Below, piece after piece: positions 1-12,500 of a DNA stretch of 64,000 nt. The notes under the pieces were generated by a model. It had not been told where the DNA came from, did no database searches, and saw nothing but the letters and a program-made list of their open reading frames with translations. Location of the stretch: positions 1,289,657 to 1,353,656 of the forward strand of contig NW_019091374.1 of NCBI RefSeq assembly GCF_001949145.1, in the 5' to 3' direction. Within the stretch, counting starts at the first letter, position 1. Each line of letters opens with the position of its first letter. Origin of the DNA: Acanthaster planci. Taxonomy: Eukaryota; Echinodermata; Asteroidea; Valvatida; Acanthasteridae. The position numbers and the translations under genes were made by a program.

Positions 1-454
1 TTTAATGGTTGAAGAATTTCACTTGCCTCCAATGGAAGTACAGTAAGTGTGTTCCCCAGTACTTGTGAAACTACCGTCAGTATACTCAATAAAAACTTCA
101 ATCGAAACATCTGTAACTATATTGCTCTTATCCAAAGTGTCTCTTTTCGTATTTGTGTCTTGGAACAGTGGAGAAATTACCGACTCTTGGGGAAAAAAGA
201 GACTGCTAGGCTAGCCTTCTTGAAAATGAAGGAAAAATCTGGCCTCTCTGTTTTTTTTCTAAAGCCCAGACGCTTAACATGCGTGTTTTATACAAAACTG
301 ATTTCAGCCTCACCTCCCTTTTCCCTGAGGGTTACAGGTTGAATGGTTACAGGCTAAGGGATAAGACGTGTGGCCTTTCACATGTATCACTGTCTGGGTT
401 AATAAATGTCTGTTCTGAAGCATTCCCAAACGATTTTTGTCTCTTCTCTCACAG

Positions 455-581
455 AATCACCGGACCGCTAAGGTGCATTTCTGTCCGTTCAACGCCAGAC
501 ACATTGTGCCGGTCTCCGAGCTGCGTCACCATGTGGCCAGCTGCCCAGACAGAAGCACAATCGAGCCTGACCTAGCCTATG
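455..581 (+). CDS. GTSF1-like exon: CHHC zinc finger
   Basis: The acceptor ctctcacag precedes AAT CAC CGG, and the donor G|gtgagt ends the exon in phase 1. It holds the finger C-x5-H-x9-H-x3-C followed by an Asp/Glu-containing segment (DRSTIEPD), as in GTSF1. This is the best-supported exon of the gene. Confidence 0.85.
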
Positions 582-3500
582 GTGAGTGAAATCTTGCCAA
601 ATTAGAGTCTGCAGTCCAAAGATGGCTGGGGATCGTGATCGTAGGAGTCTACATTTGAAGCTGCACTTTCTGTAGTTAGTTGTCATGTTAGCACCAAGAG
701 TATTCTGGAGAAGTTAGATGTAGAAGATTCAGTGATACAGAACATTCTTAGCTTCAGTTGGCAAAAAGTGGTTTAGAACCTGTACACAATGCATCCATCT
801 TCATTTGAAGTCAGCCTGCCAAATTTGTTGGTATATCTGTACCCCAAAGTGTCTTCATACCGTAGGAGTGTATCTCCGAAGAACTTGCATCGACACCATT
901 CTCATACCTGCCAATCTGTCATACTCCTTCCTGAGGTCAGGCATCACCACATAATAGATTAGAATTTTAAATGAACTGAGGGCTCATTTTAAATACCTTT
1001 TAATCTATTGTGTGATATTGCCTGACCTCACGAAGGAGTACGACAGGTTGGGAGGTCTGCATTCTACCGTAGAGTACGACCAGTACAGTACATTGTGTGC
1101 ATAGACTGCAGATTATTGCAGATCCTATAGACAATTCATTTTACAGAGTAAACCCACAACCCACATGACCTGATGTACATCAGTTATCGTCATTTAGGCA
1201 AAGAGCTCGGTGCCATAAGTCCTGTCTAGTTTACCGTTAGACCATAGGATGATCATGTAAAAGGCATTCAGAAATCAAATTCTGTGATCTACCCGCAAGA
1301 AACTACCTGAAATTGTGCTCAGTGTAAAGTTTCGAAACCCCAAAGCAAGAATATCTATTTCACCAGTGTTGAGAAATGCACACTAATCAGTAAAATTCAA
1401 TTAAAAATTCACGTCTGGAAAATAGCGCCCTCTATTGTTCGTGTTTGGAGAGTTGTATACAATTCCTGTGGAAGCCACAAGTGTACACAAACCCATGGGG
1501 AAATTTGCCTGCGTTTTTTTTTCCAACTGACAGGTGATTCGGGGTCTTTGTTACTGTGTTTGAGATGCATTCTTTCTTTCTCTGCTTTCTCAGTCGTTTC
1601 TGAAGAAAGACATTTGCAATAAGTTATATGGAAGCTTCCTTTTTTATGATGTTCTCAGTTACGTCTAATACATGTACGTGTATTTATGGTTTGAAATCAT
1701 TCCAGCATCCCTGCCTCCCCTTACTTTTGCTTAAATACATGTACATGTACTTAAATGTCATTTGTTCATTCATCAATTATATTTCTGTTGGGAGATTATT
1801 ATCAGGCATGTACTATTGAATGCAAATTTTCCGAGTTTTTACAAACAGGTTTTATTTTGTACTCCTCGTCCATTCTGAATTGTAATTTCATAGCCAGCCT
1901 CTACAGGTTAACCAACACTTCGTGCAAAGTATCATGAACAATGTAACTTGGCTCACATGACACCAGGTGTATGTGACGCTCTTTGTCAAATAACTGAACA
2001 TGACTTACATCAGTAATGTACATGTATGCATATGCTTACATGTAACAAGCCCTTCAATTAATTATCTCAAGTCTTCATTACAGCTGCAAGATAAGGACTT
2101 GTGTTCAGTTCCTTTCCTCACAAGTACATGTACTGCACACTAGAACCCTTTTTTAAGACGATGGAAAAACAAATGTTGTCTCCCTTCAAACATGCATCAT
2201 GTACTGTACATCACATAACATGTAAGGTATTTTATGGAGTTAAGAAAATTAAGAAATTTAACTTGAACCCAAATAATATTTTGTGATACAAGAACCTTCC
2301 TTTTAAAAAGTACATGTACGGTGGGGTACTTAGGTTAATCTAGGTTTTCCCTGCTAATTTCGAAAAATGTGCAATCTAATTTGTAGAATAAAAATTCAAC
2401 TTGGCGTAGGTTTTAAAAATAACTTAAAACCTGGTTCCATTTTGGCAATAACAAGCATTCGACTACATTTTGCAGCCTTCAAATAAATGAATGTACAGTA
2501 CGTTTCATTAGAGAAGTTACAAATACGTGACTGGGATTTTGGATTGGCGTATCCGTTTTCAGTTACAACAAATGTGCATTTTTATTCGCTAAAAATCTGT
2601 CTTGTACTGTGACCCTTCAGAAATGAGTATTCATTTGCTGTAATTTAAAATCACAAAATGTACATTTAATTTGATGATAATATATATACAAGGTTACACA
2701 AATAATGACTTTCATAATAAATGTCATGTTACCTATCAATGTTTATAGTGTGTCTGTTATCAAACTTTAAAAAAAAGTTAGGTTTTTATGATGAAACCTA
2801 GCACAAGAAGGAAGGTTCCCTCGGTGCCAGTATTGATAGGTTTCTTAGTTGGTATGTTTCCAAAGAGAACATGAATGGTTTATTTCAATCATGAATATTC
2901 AAACATTTAACCATTTAACTAAATACTTCCAAGAATGTAACTTCTGTTAGCACACAAATAAATTCCAATTCTTGACCGGCATACCTTAAATAACATTACG
3001 CACGGAATTGCCTGCACATTTTCCTAAATAGAGGTGCATTCAATTTCAGGAAAAAATAAATGTCCGTATACTGTACTAACCAGTGCAATATTGTGATATT
3101 GAACGCTGACCTTACGTGTACATGTATGTATACAACTGAATGCACCCTCATTGAAATAGAATTTGTATTTGTTAAATAGGAATTTGAATGGTAGTTCTAT
3201 TTTGCTCGAAAACAAATGCTGCTATTACTAATTCATTTACACATTCTTTAAAATTGGCCAGGAGAACCCATCTGAACTGGTCGCTATCATACAACAGCAT
3301 TTACCTGTATCTGTCAAACATAATATTGGAAGTACATATTCATTTAGTCCATCTAATATTTTCAATGTCTACACTGTTACAAAATAAAAATCAATTTTAT
3401 TTTAGCCTTCGTTTGGTATGGAAGTAAAAAAGACCTGTTGAATTAAACATCACATGTGTAACTCTTACTGTACAAGTGTCAGTGTAAGCAGTGCTGGGAC

Positions 3501-6500
3501 TTCTTGAAGATGTTCACCTGTAAATCTTTACCTTCTCAAAAACTATACATGTAATGGAAGTTGACTGAAAAACCTGTTCATTTTTAGCTTACATGTAAAA
3601 TAAAAAGCATTAAGTTTGCATGTACCCAAACATTTATTGCTATCAATTATTGCAATATAAACCTTTCCATAGAGTTATCTTATAAATCGCCACTGGTATG
3701 TTGTTCCATTATTTACTTTTTATATAAACGCTGTTATTGTGTACACTAAGCCCTGGTTGGGCTGGATTAGTGGGAAAATGGGACAGCCAGGGTAAAAAGT
3801 GAAAGGAATGATGGGGAGGGGGCAGAGTAGGAGATGGACAGGATGATGGGGAGGGGGCGGAGTAGGAAATGGATGGGATGATGGGGAGGGGGCGAANNNN
3901 NNNNNNNNNNNNNNNNNNNNNNNNNNNNNNNNNNNNNNNNNNNNNNNNNNNNNNNNNNNNNNNNNNNNNNNNNNNNNNNNNNNNNNNNNNNNNNNNNNNN
4001 NNNNNNNNNNNNNNNNNNNNNNNNNNNNNNNNNNNNNNNNNNNNNNNNNNNNNNNNNNNNNNNNNNNNNNNNNNNNNNNNNNNNNNNNNNNNNNNNNNNN
4101 NNNNNNNNNNNNNNNNNGGATAGGATGATGGGGAAGGGGCGGAGTAGGAGATGGATAGGATGATGGGGAGGGGGTGGAGTAAGAGATGGATGGAAAGATA
4201 AGGTGGATGTGGGACTGGAGATTGATACGATTAGGGGTGGAGTCAAAGTAGACATGGTAGATATGGGATGATGGGGTATGGATGATGGGGGTAGAATTGT
4301 AGAGGATAGGATGATGGGATACAAAGTGCAGGTCTAGTCTGGCTGTAGGTCTAGTCTGACTGTACTGGACCCACATTCTATAGACCTTTTTCTAGTTATG
4401 TCACGATCGTGCTGGACCTCTGATGTGTTGTGATGGTAATGAGTGCGTAGTGTTGTGATGGTAATCTACTTATTCAAGATAAACTAGTCAAGCATGCAGC
4501 ATTCGCACATGTGGTTGCACGTGGTTGAAGCTGCCCGTAGGAATATATATGATCACCGTGGCCAAGGCGGTCCATGTGTGGTGGTATTGTTTACATTTAG
4601 TCACATGGGTTAAAAAGGTCTATAGGCATTCCTCTCTCCTGTAAAGAACTGTGAAGCCTTTGTACCTTTATCTCCCTTGTTGATGGTCTTTGTTGTTGAT
4701 TTACTTTAAACCACAGGCACCTTTCAACACACAGTCTGCACACAGCACTAACTAAGATTTTTCTCATAGAGTACAATGAATTTTATTGCTAAGGTCGATA
4801 AAATATCTTGTACATCTGTATTGCAGTCATATGTCAACCAATCTTGTAGAAAAAATTTGATAAAGCTTCATTGGTATTTTCTTGTTTAATTTAGTAACCA
4901 TATCTGTATAATTTGGATGTCTCTTTCGTTTGTGTTATTACAGGAAAGAAATTCAAATTCATAACAAGCAGCGAGCCATGGCGGCTTTGTCGTTCTAGTT
5001 TTACAACCACATCGGGTCAGTTCAAGCAAACTGTCTGGTGCAGGTGGCTGATCTCCCCAGACAGTTTCCAGATTTGTATCAACAACCTGCCACCCATGGC
5101 CGTCAGGACTGGGAACATGAACAGTGTGCTCAAAACATCTGTGTTGAATGGCAGCCGGGTACTTAGCCTGCAACACATGATGCTTTAAGGAATCTTGTGT
5201 GGGTGGCATGCAAGATTCAGCCTTTGTTGCCATCAAAAACATGTTATACCTTGCTTCATTTACTGAAGAGCAATCTTGGCTGTACATTGCACAGATGGAT
5301 TTCTCAACAACGTCAAAGTTATTGTCGGTTAGGGAGAAAACTGCCCCTGCCTGCTCAAAAGCAGACTGGTACTCGACACTGGCCATCATCAACTTGATAG
5401 CCTTGTTCTTTCCCTTTCCATAGAATGCCCATACAGAATCCCAACCTGTGAAGCAGTGAACACCTGTCAAAAGCATCAGCAACCTGCTCTCCAACATGAG
5501 AGCAGTACGTTTGTTCCCTCGTCCAATGTGAAGAAGCAACGTCGCGCCAATTTTATCAGCTTTTGATACACCAGTGACAGAGACCTCATTGTCTAGACTC
5601 TTCACCGCTGTATGTTATACTGGCTGAGATGAGATCAAACGATATGTGTCAATCCCCAAGTGAATAATATGACTGTGCATCCCTCTGGCCGTAGTTACAA
5701 GTTGCCTCAACAGTTGATCAGCCAGCAAACCAAAGGTGGTAGGCACACTTCTCTGGGGAAGCTCCTGTCGCATGGCCATCCTATCTACTATCTGTACACT
5801 GCCATTTGGGACATTATCCATGGCTCCACAAGGGACTCGACAGACTACTGGAGCTTTTGTGGTCTTGCTAAGGAAACCATCGAAGCTTGTCAAGGACAAT
5901 GGCGCTTGACCCAAATTGTAAGATAATATTTTGGCCATGTCCAACTTCCGTACGTTGGCAATGATGAGAAGTCTCTGGAGGAGAATTTCTTCTGCCTTCC
6001 CCTTACCTTTTGACCTTGTTTTTTTATTCATGGAACTAAAGGTGTTTGTCTTCTGCTTCCTGATAGTCGCAAGCATACATTGTATCCATATCACCCTACG
6101 GCCAATCTGTACAGTAGTCAATTACCTCCACATACCCTATCACCTGGGCATCAGTGTAAGCTCTGGTAACCCCCTCTGAAGCCACAATTCCAGATGCAAT
6201 GTGAACGAGAAGGTCATTTGTTTCCTCAGAGGGATTAATCATTGCTTCAGTGCTGGTCACAACTGCACGAACACCTTCCTCATCTCTCTTGACTCTGGTT
6301 TTTGTCGAGATCGTTTCTCCCTCTCGTCTTCTCTCCCTGACCTGCCGTCTCCTCACATTGCTTTGATATCGCCGTGCGTTCATGTTGAGAAAGAATCCAC
6401 CTCTGAACCGCACCTTTGTGAGTTGTGACACCGGCCATGCCACCCTTCATCTTTGTGTCTCGGTTACAGGTTTGTTCTATTGCCTGGTGCATGCTACTTC

Positions 6501-9500
6501 AGAAAACCCATAATTACTGTGGCGCTGCGCAGCAAACTCTCCTTGCATGAAGGCGTCATAAACTGAAGGATGGACTTATGGCATTTGGCACATTTCAAGC
6601 CAATATGCGGGTCGTAGGCAAAAAACCATGGCAGGAAACTACAGATGCTGGACAAATGAAGCTCTTCCCTGTCTTGTTCCCCTTATGAAAAGTAGCAGCA
6701 CTTCTACAATGTACCATCTCAGTGTAAGATGACCACACACCAAAAGTTGAGTCTCTGGATATGAACTCACCACACCAGTTGACCACTGCATTGAACTGGT
6801 CAGATTTCACAACCTCTTCAAATGCTGAATTGGGAAATGAAGTCTGAAGCACACCAGAGCCTCATGGGTTGACTCTCTCTCTCTCTCTTCATCGGGAAGT
6901 GTGTCAATGAATGACTGCCTCCGTAAATGCTGGAATGCCTCCATGGACCCTCACACTGAGAGTTGTCGGATCTCTTGGTGTCATGGGGCGTTGGATGATG
7001 ATGCTGTTGATATTATGGGTCATACCCTTGCCTGACATGGTTTCCTCACTGAAATCATCATTGTCTCAGACAAAGGTAGTGAAGATGGGCTGTGTGGCGG
7101 CTGGAAGTAAAGCCTTACCCAAGGCAAGTTGGCTACTTAGTGAGGGCAGTGTCATGCTCAAGCACTGTGGAGTTTGACACACAATGACCTAAGCCATTTA
7201 ACAAACCGATGAGCCGCGCCGATCCGATGAAGTGCCTCACTGCCATGGCTAGGGGCATGACAGTCCTCCCCTTATGTCTTGAGGTAGACGATGTCCTGCG
7301 CCAATGCTCGTCATTCTTCATCCTCTGTCACTGCCGCCCTGCTTGTGTCGACAGGTTCGCTGCTGATGCCTGTGGTCTATGCCAAGAAATTGAATAACTA
7401 GTGAGGGATTACCTTTCTCGCAATCTCAAGTGTCACATCGGATGAAAGTGAAGGCCAAGGTGAAGCCGAAGGTGATCCATCCATTGGAGCTTTGACGAGC
7501 TGAGCAGCTGAGTACAGATGTTGAAGTTCTCCAGGCAGTCTCGGTGGTTTGGGATCTGTGTCGGAACAGCCTCTACTTATGGTCTCACTTTTGCTGGATG
7601 ATGTCTCATCACCTGCATCTTCAAGGGCATCTTGCATTTCAAGGCTGCCTGCAAGTGCAATGTCGCTTTCAAAAAAGCGAGAAGGCCTCAAAGAAATTTC
7701 AGGGTGAGATTTTTTCATCCTACTTTTTAGACTCGCTGTTTTGTATCCTTCAACCTCTATACCTTCAACTTCCTTTGTCGTCTTTATAAATACCTTGTTC
7801 AGCTTATCTCCATATGTCTTTGTCTTGAATGAGCTTCTCCTTTAATAACCTGACTTAATTACAAGTGTGGTTGCTGTGCTAGGTCTTTCGATGGATAGTC
7901 TCCGAGCAATCTTTGTATCCTTAAGGTAGCAAGTCAAGTGGTACCTGACCTCGATAGCAACCAGATCTCTACCTGCTATGTCGAGTAAAAGCCGCTCGTC
8001 TTGCCTAATTTTAGCAGCTTTCATCCTTTTTTCCACCTTGTTTTCTTACACAGTTTACGAGCCTCTCAACCTTTCATTTTTTGTGGCTCGTTCCTTGGTG
8101 TAATTTACACTCCTACATGTGATGCATTGAACGGGGAGAGCATGACGTCTTCCAGGTAGAGGTTTTGACTGGTCGCTGGATGTTAACAGAGCGAAGTACA
8201 TGTCGTTGCTTAGTTCCACTGAACTCTCTACAGGATTAACTGAGGACACCGCCGTGCTTTCTGCAAAATAACACAATAATATTACAAATCAGAGAATCTG
8301 CAAAACAGACTGGTTTTCAATGCAGAAATATTGATTTGTGACAAATACTGTAGACTGTATCATATTTTGAATGTATTAGGACATGAACCTACCGCATCAC
8401 TGCAGACCTGTATGATATCGTTCCTTCCTCATAATAATTTAAAGGAAATTGTTTTTTGGAAGTACATGTACAGCTGTCTAATTTGCAAGGTAAACTCAAT
8501 TGCTCAATTCACTGCCTTAAAAACATTGTTTCCAAAAGAGGACAAGTAGGTTTTTTGAGTTCGGGGCAGCCACACATCCCTGTCACACACCAGAAGTGGT
8601 GGGACATGGGTCTGATAGAGCTCCCTCTGGCGTGACTTGGCACATGGTATTGCAGTACAGTGCCTGGGGATGGAACACTACGTTATTCTGCTCTAAGAAA
8701 GGCCTATTAGAAATTTTGTGTTACCTTGTCGTTTCTTTTTCTCTCTTCTCTGCCTTCCTTTTTCTGTCCTCTGCCCGTTTGATTTTTGATGTACACATGA
8801 TGTTTACATGTACACAAGCATGACAAGCTATACATGTACCCTCCTCCAGGGCATGGCCTTGCCACACATGTACCTTCATCATGTTAGCCTGCAGTTCTCA
8901 TGCTACCGGTACATGTATGGTTCTGGAAATGGGGTTCATTACCTATAGCCTCCTGTTCCTATAATAAGGAAACAAAGACTATGTTTTTGAAACAACTTAC
9001 ATGTACCTACAAATGTTCTTGGTAATTTCCTCTTTCATATTAGAAAGAAAAGAGAACCGGGCTTTTGTGTTTGAGGGAAAATTTGGGGGAAAACAGCAGC
9101 ATACATGCGATCTGCATGGCACCTCAAACTATGGGCAAACCCACTCCTCAGTATAGCGCATAGTTGAAGAATTCAAGCCATAAAAATTAGATGAAGTCAT
9201 ATTTCTGTGATATTAAAAGATCATCTCTTTACTTAATCTGTAGATTCAAAACAGTGCATTTGCGAAAAAGTGAACATAATTTGAGAGCCCATATACCTGT
9301 GTAGAAGTACAGGCAATATTAGTGTGTTACACACTATACACACTGAATGGACTTCCATCCATCATTTTGCCCACTGTTTGCCCATACTTTTCAAAATCAT
9401 GGTTATACAGTACAAGACTGGTGGTCTATGCATTTATGTCTGTTTTCTGGGATCACACTGGCAAGCTCATTGTCACAGTCAGGGGTGAGATTTCTCAGCT

Positions 9501-12500
9501 TTTTACCTGATTTCAGCTTTTTTTGTTTTGGATTTCGGCTTTTTTTCCTCACTGACTGTGTACAAAAGTATAGGAGATTTTCACAGTTCAGCTTCTTTAT
9601 GCCTTTTTTCAGCTGTTTTTATCTTTGGTCAATCTCATCCCTGCATAGTCATATGGAATGTGCAGATCTTCAGTTCGTTACCATGGATGATTCCAGTTCT
9701 CTTTCTTTGATAAACAGCTCAGTCACAAAACGGAGCAGATGGCAGCTACATGAAGGGAGATACATCTGTCCCCAGCTACCGCCATAGCTACGAGCCCACC
9801 TCTTCCGAAAACTGGGACATAGGTAAATATCACCTTTGAGGTTCAGTGCATGCGATCCGCTCTGTACCAGAATAAGAGGTCGACGTGCTTTTACTTGAGA
9901 ACAACTTCCTTTTTGCCCTAAAATACTGCATGTGCAAAGGGGTCCACACACTTCTCACACAGGATGCACCGAGCTCAAGCAACCAGTTTGTACTGCGTGG
10001 TCATCTCATGTGTGCTGCGCGCTAACTTGAATTGTTAGACTATAACCTGGAAAAATGGCATGCTGTGACAAATGCAGCTAAAGCAAAGCCAAAGCCAAGC
10101 TCTGAACGAGGGATCTTCGGAGGGAGATGCCACGAGAAAATTGAACTAATAGGAACATAGGACATAAGCTTCTAAATTTCACTCTAGAAAAGGGACAAAA
10201 GGAGTGTATTAAGGATATGTCAAACCAGACTCGGGAAAAAGAAACCACTGTGTGTGGATTGTGAAACAAATTGTACAACCCAGTAAAAACATCTGTAAAT
10301 CAAGAACAAAAAAATCACATATAAAACAATCGAAATGAAATGCGAACTGAGTATTATGAACAGCTCTTGTAAGAAAAGCAGGGACGACCTAGTCATTCGT
10401 ATGTGTATGTTTAGAAACGTGTACCAGTACTAATCCGAATGCAAGAAGGTTATAGTAAATAATTTAGGTAAGATGTGGCTACTCCCCGGGAACCAGGTAG
10501 GGACTGTTCCCCAAGGGCTAATTTCCACATACTTTGTCAGTGAACTTGTACAAGTGTTACCACCGTCATGTACTGGTTGTGAGAGGGTGACTTGAGGAAG
10601 GCAATTTAAAAGCTGGCAGCAACAGTGTAATGTTCGACACTTTATCCTAACTCGGCTCATGTCTCAAATTAGAATTACCAACCATAACGTTGTGTTTTTA
10701 CTCACTTACTTTTGTTTGTTTGTTTGTTTTCATAGAAGAGAGTGAACCAAGAAGAGCGTACTGTGAAGCTGAAGAACCAGAAAAGATCCACTCACTAGTG
10801 GGGTAAGAAATTCATGGCCAATTTGCATATCCCGGGCCAGTTGGCGTAACATTGACTATTTACAATGGCTAATTTGCATATTTTTGACAACTATTATACA
10901 TGCACATCGAAAAATGCTGCACACCAAATCATTGGCCCACTTCCCTGTGATTTGCCTACACATATGTTAACTAAATGAGAAACAGCAGGTCAGTGGAGTT
11001 AACCCAAAGGGAAGCCAATGCTCAGTAGCATAGCGCCCTCCTCTGATCATGCACAGATAGATCAGTGGAGTAAACATAATGTTGGTCGGCCATTGTTTAT
11101 TCCGTTTGGAGCGAAGTTGTTCTCGGATTTGCACCAAGACTCAGATACTTTTCCCTTCTTTTTTTGACCTGCAGAATGACAAAGGCCCAGAGGAGGGAAT
11201 TCAACCGCAAACTCTTGGAAGTACACAAAACCAACAATGCAGAGATGGGGTAAGCTATTCTTCGTGTTACATATTATCTACATGTACTAGATTACTTAGC
11301 AGCTTAATCATGGGTTGGAACCTTTTAAGTGTAAAACAAAGAATACACATCCTCGGTACTCATGTGAGGGCTTGACTGTGAATTGTCTCATTTCAGAATT
11401 AGCTGAATTAACAGAATTTTAAATTGGTTTAGTCAATATCCAAATTGATTTCCAAGGAATGATGGATTTTCTCCACAGAGAAAGAAATGGGTGTATAATA
11501 TTCAGTAGATTTGGTTTGGCTGATAAAGAGGCTGCACTTGCAGATTTCACCCATTTGGACAGGTTTTTACCTTGAGAGTTTTGGCTTTGTCAGAAAGTCA
11601 TGGCTGTGGCTAAAAACACCAAAGCACTTGTGGAAGCCACTGGCTAACAGCTGCAGCTTCTTTCTATATGTGCGTATTATTCCAAGCCACAACCAATGGA
11701 TTTGGACAGCGTCCCATCAAAATGTGATCTCCAAGGGCAGCCTCCCTTGTGTTGAACATGTCAGGTCCAAGCAAAGAGTAACAGGGAATGTGATTTGTCT
11801 GTTTCCAATTTTTGCTGGGGGGGGTCTGTTAATGCCCTATCAGCAACGGTGAGGAACCCACAGAACCAGACTTTTGTGAGGAAGAGGTGAGACGGCCTAA
11901 GCAGCTCCCCAAAGCAGTGCCCCGCAGTTCCCTGGACCAGCAGTATCTTCCGCCGCAAAGTGGTAAGAAGTATTACCAAGGATTTTGACCGCTCTGCTAA
12001 TCATTGTTACTTGCAGCCACAAGGCTGCCTTACGGATGAAGCTAGGCATTTCAAGATGCCTCGGACAGCTGTAAAAAGACTTTTTGACCACAGAGAACCT
12101 TAGCCCACTTGTGTTGATTTTTGCGGTGGGAGGAAAACTGGAAAGCCTGTAGAATCCCTCCCCTGACCCCCAGCACAGGGGAGAATCTGACATTTGTCCA
12201 TGGACCATCAAATGCCCATATGCCTCAGCTTTGTTCTCTTGGTACTCCAAAAGTACTCAACTTCAACATTGGTCCACAGTGTAGAGTGATTACATGCCTG
12301 GGCATGTCTGTAATTGGGGCGGCACGTGTTGGCCTCTCAGCTGTGTGGACTGGCTTCGATTCCCGATCTGGGCCATACATGAAGTACAGTCATTAATTAC
12401 AAAGTAAAATGATGCCTTCAGACTATCACTGTTTAATAAAAATTAATTTTTTAGGACAAAAGTATTCAAAAAGTACTCGGCCGAGTAATTTCTGAGTACT

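Noticed and set aside
3720-4376. Long Pro/His/Ser-rich open frame on the minus strand
   Set aside because: It is a translation of the 35-bp minisatellite and the N run; it has no coding character outside them.
6911-7397. Two plus-strand frames of 88 and 62 codons
   Set aside because: They are shadows of the decayed minus-strand gene, whose family blocks are recognisable in this interval.
9347-9787. 146-codon plus-strand frame rich in Phe and Ser
   Set aside because: T-rich intron sequence gives such frames by chance; no recognisable domain or splice-consistent exon.
11864-11886. Possible 23-base micro-exon of the GTSF1-like gene
   Set aside because: Splice sites are present, but in the required phase it reads into TGA.
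12310-12375. tRNA-like stretch with GGCTTCGATTCCCG
   Set aside because: Only a one-mismatch B-box match; no A box in register and no SINE body could be aligned.
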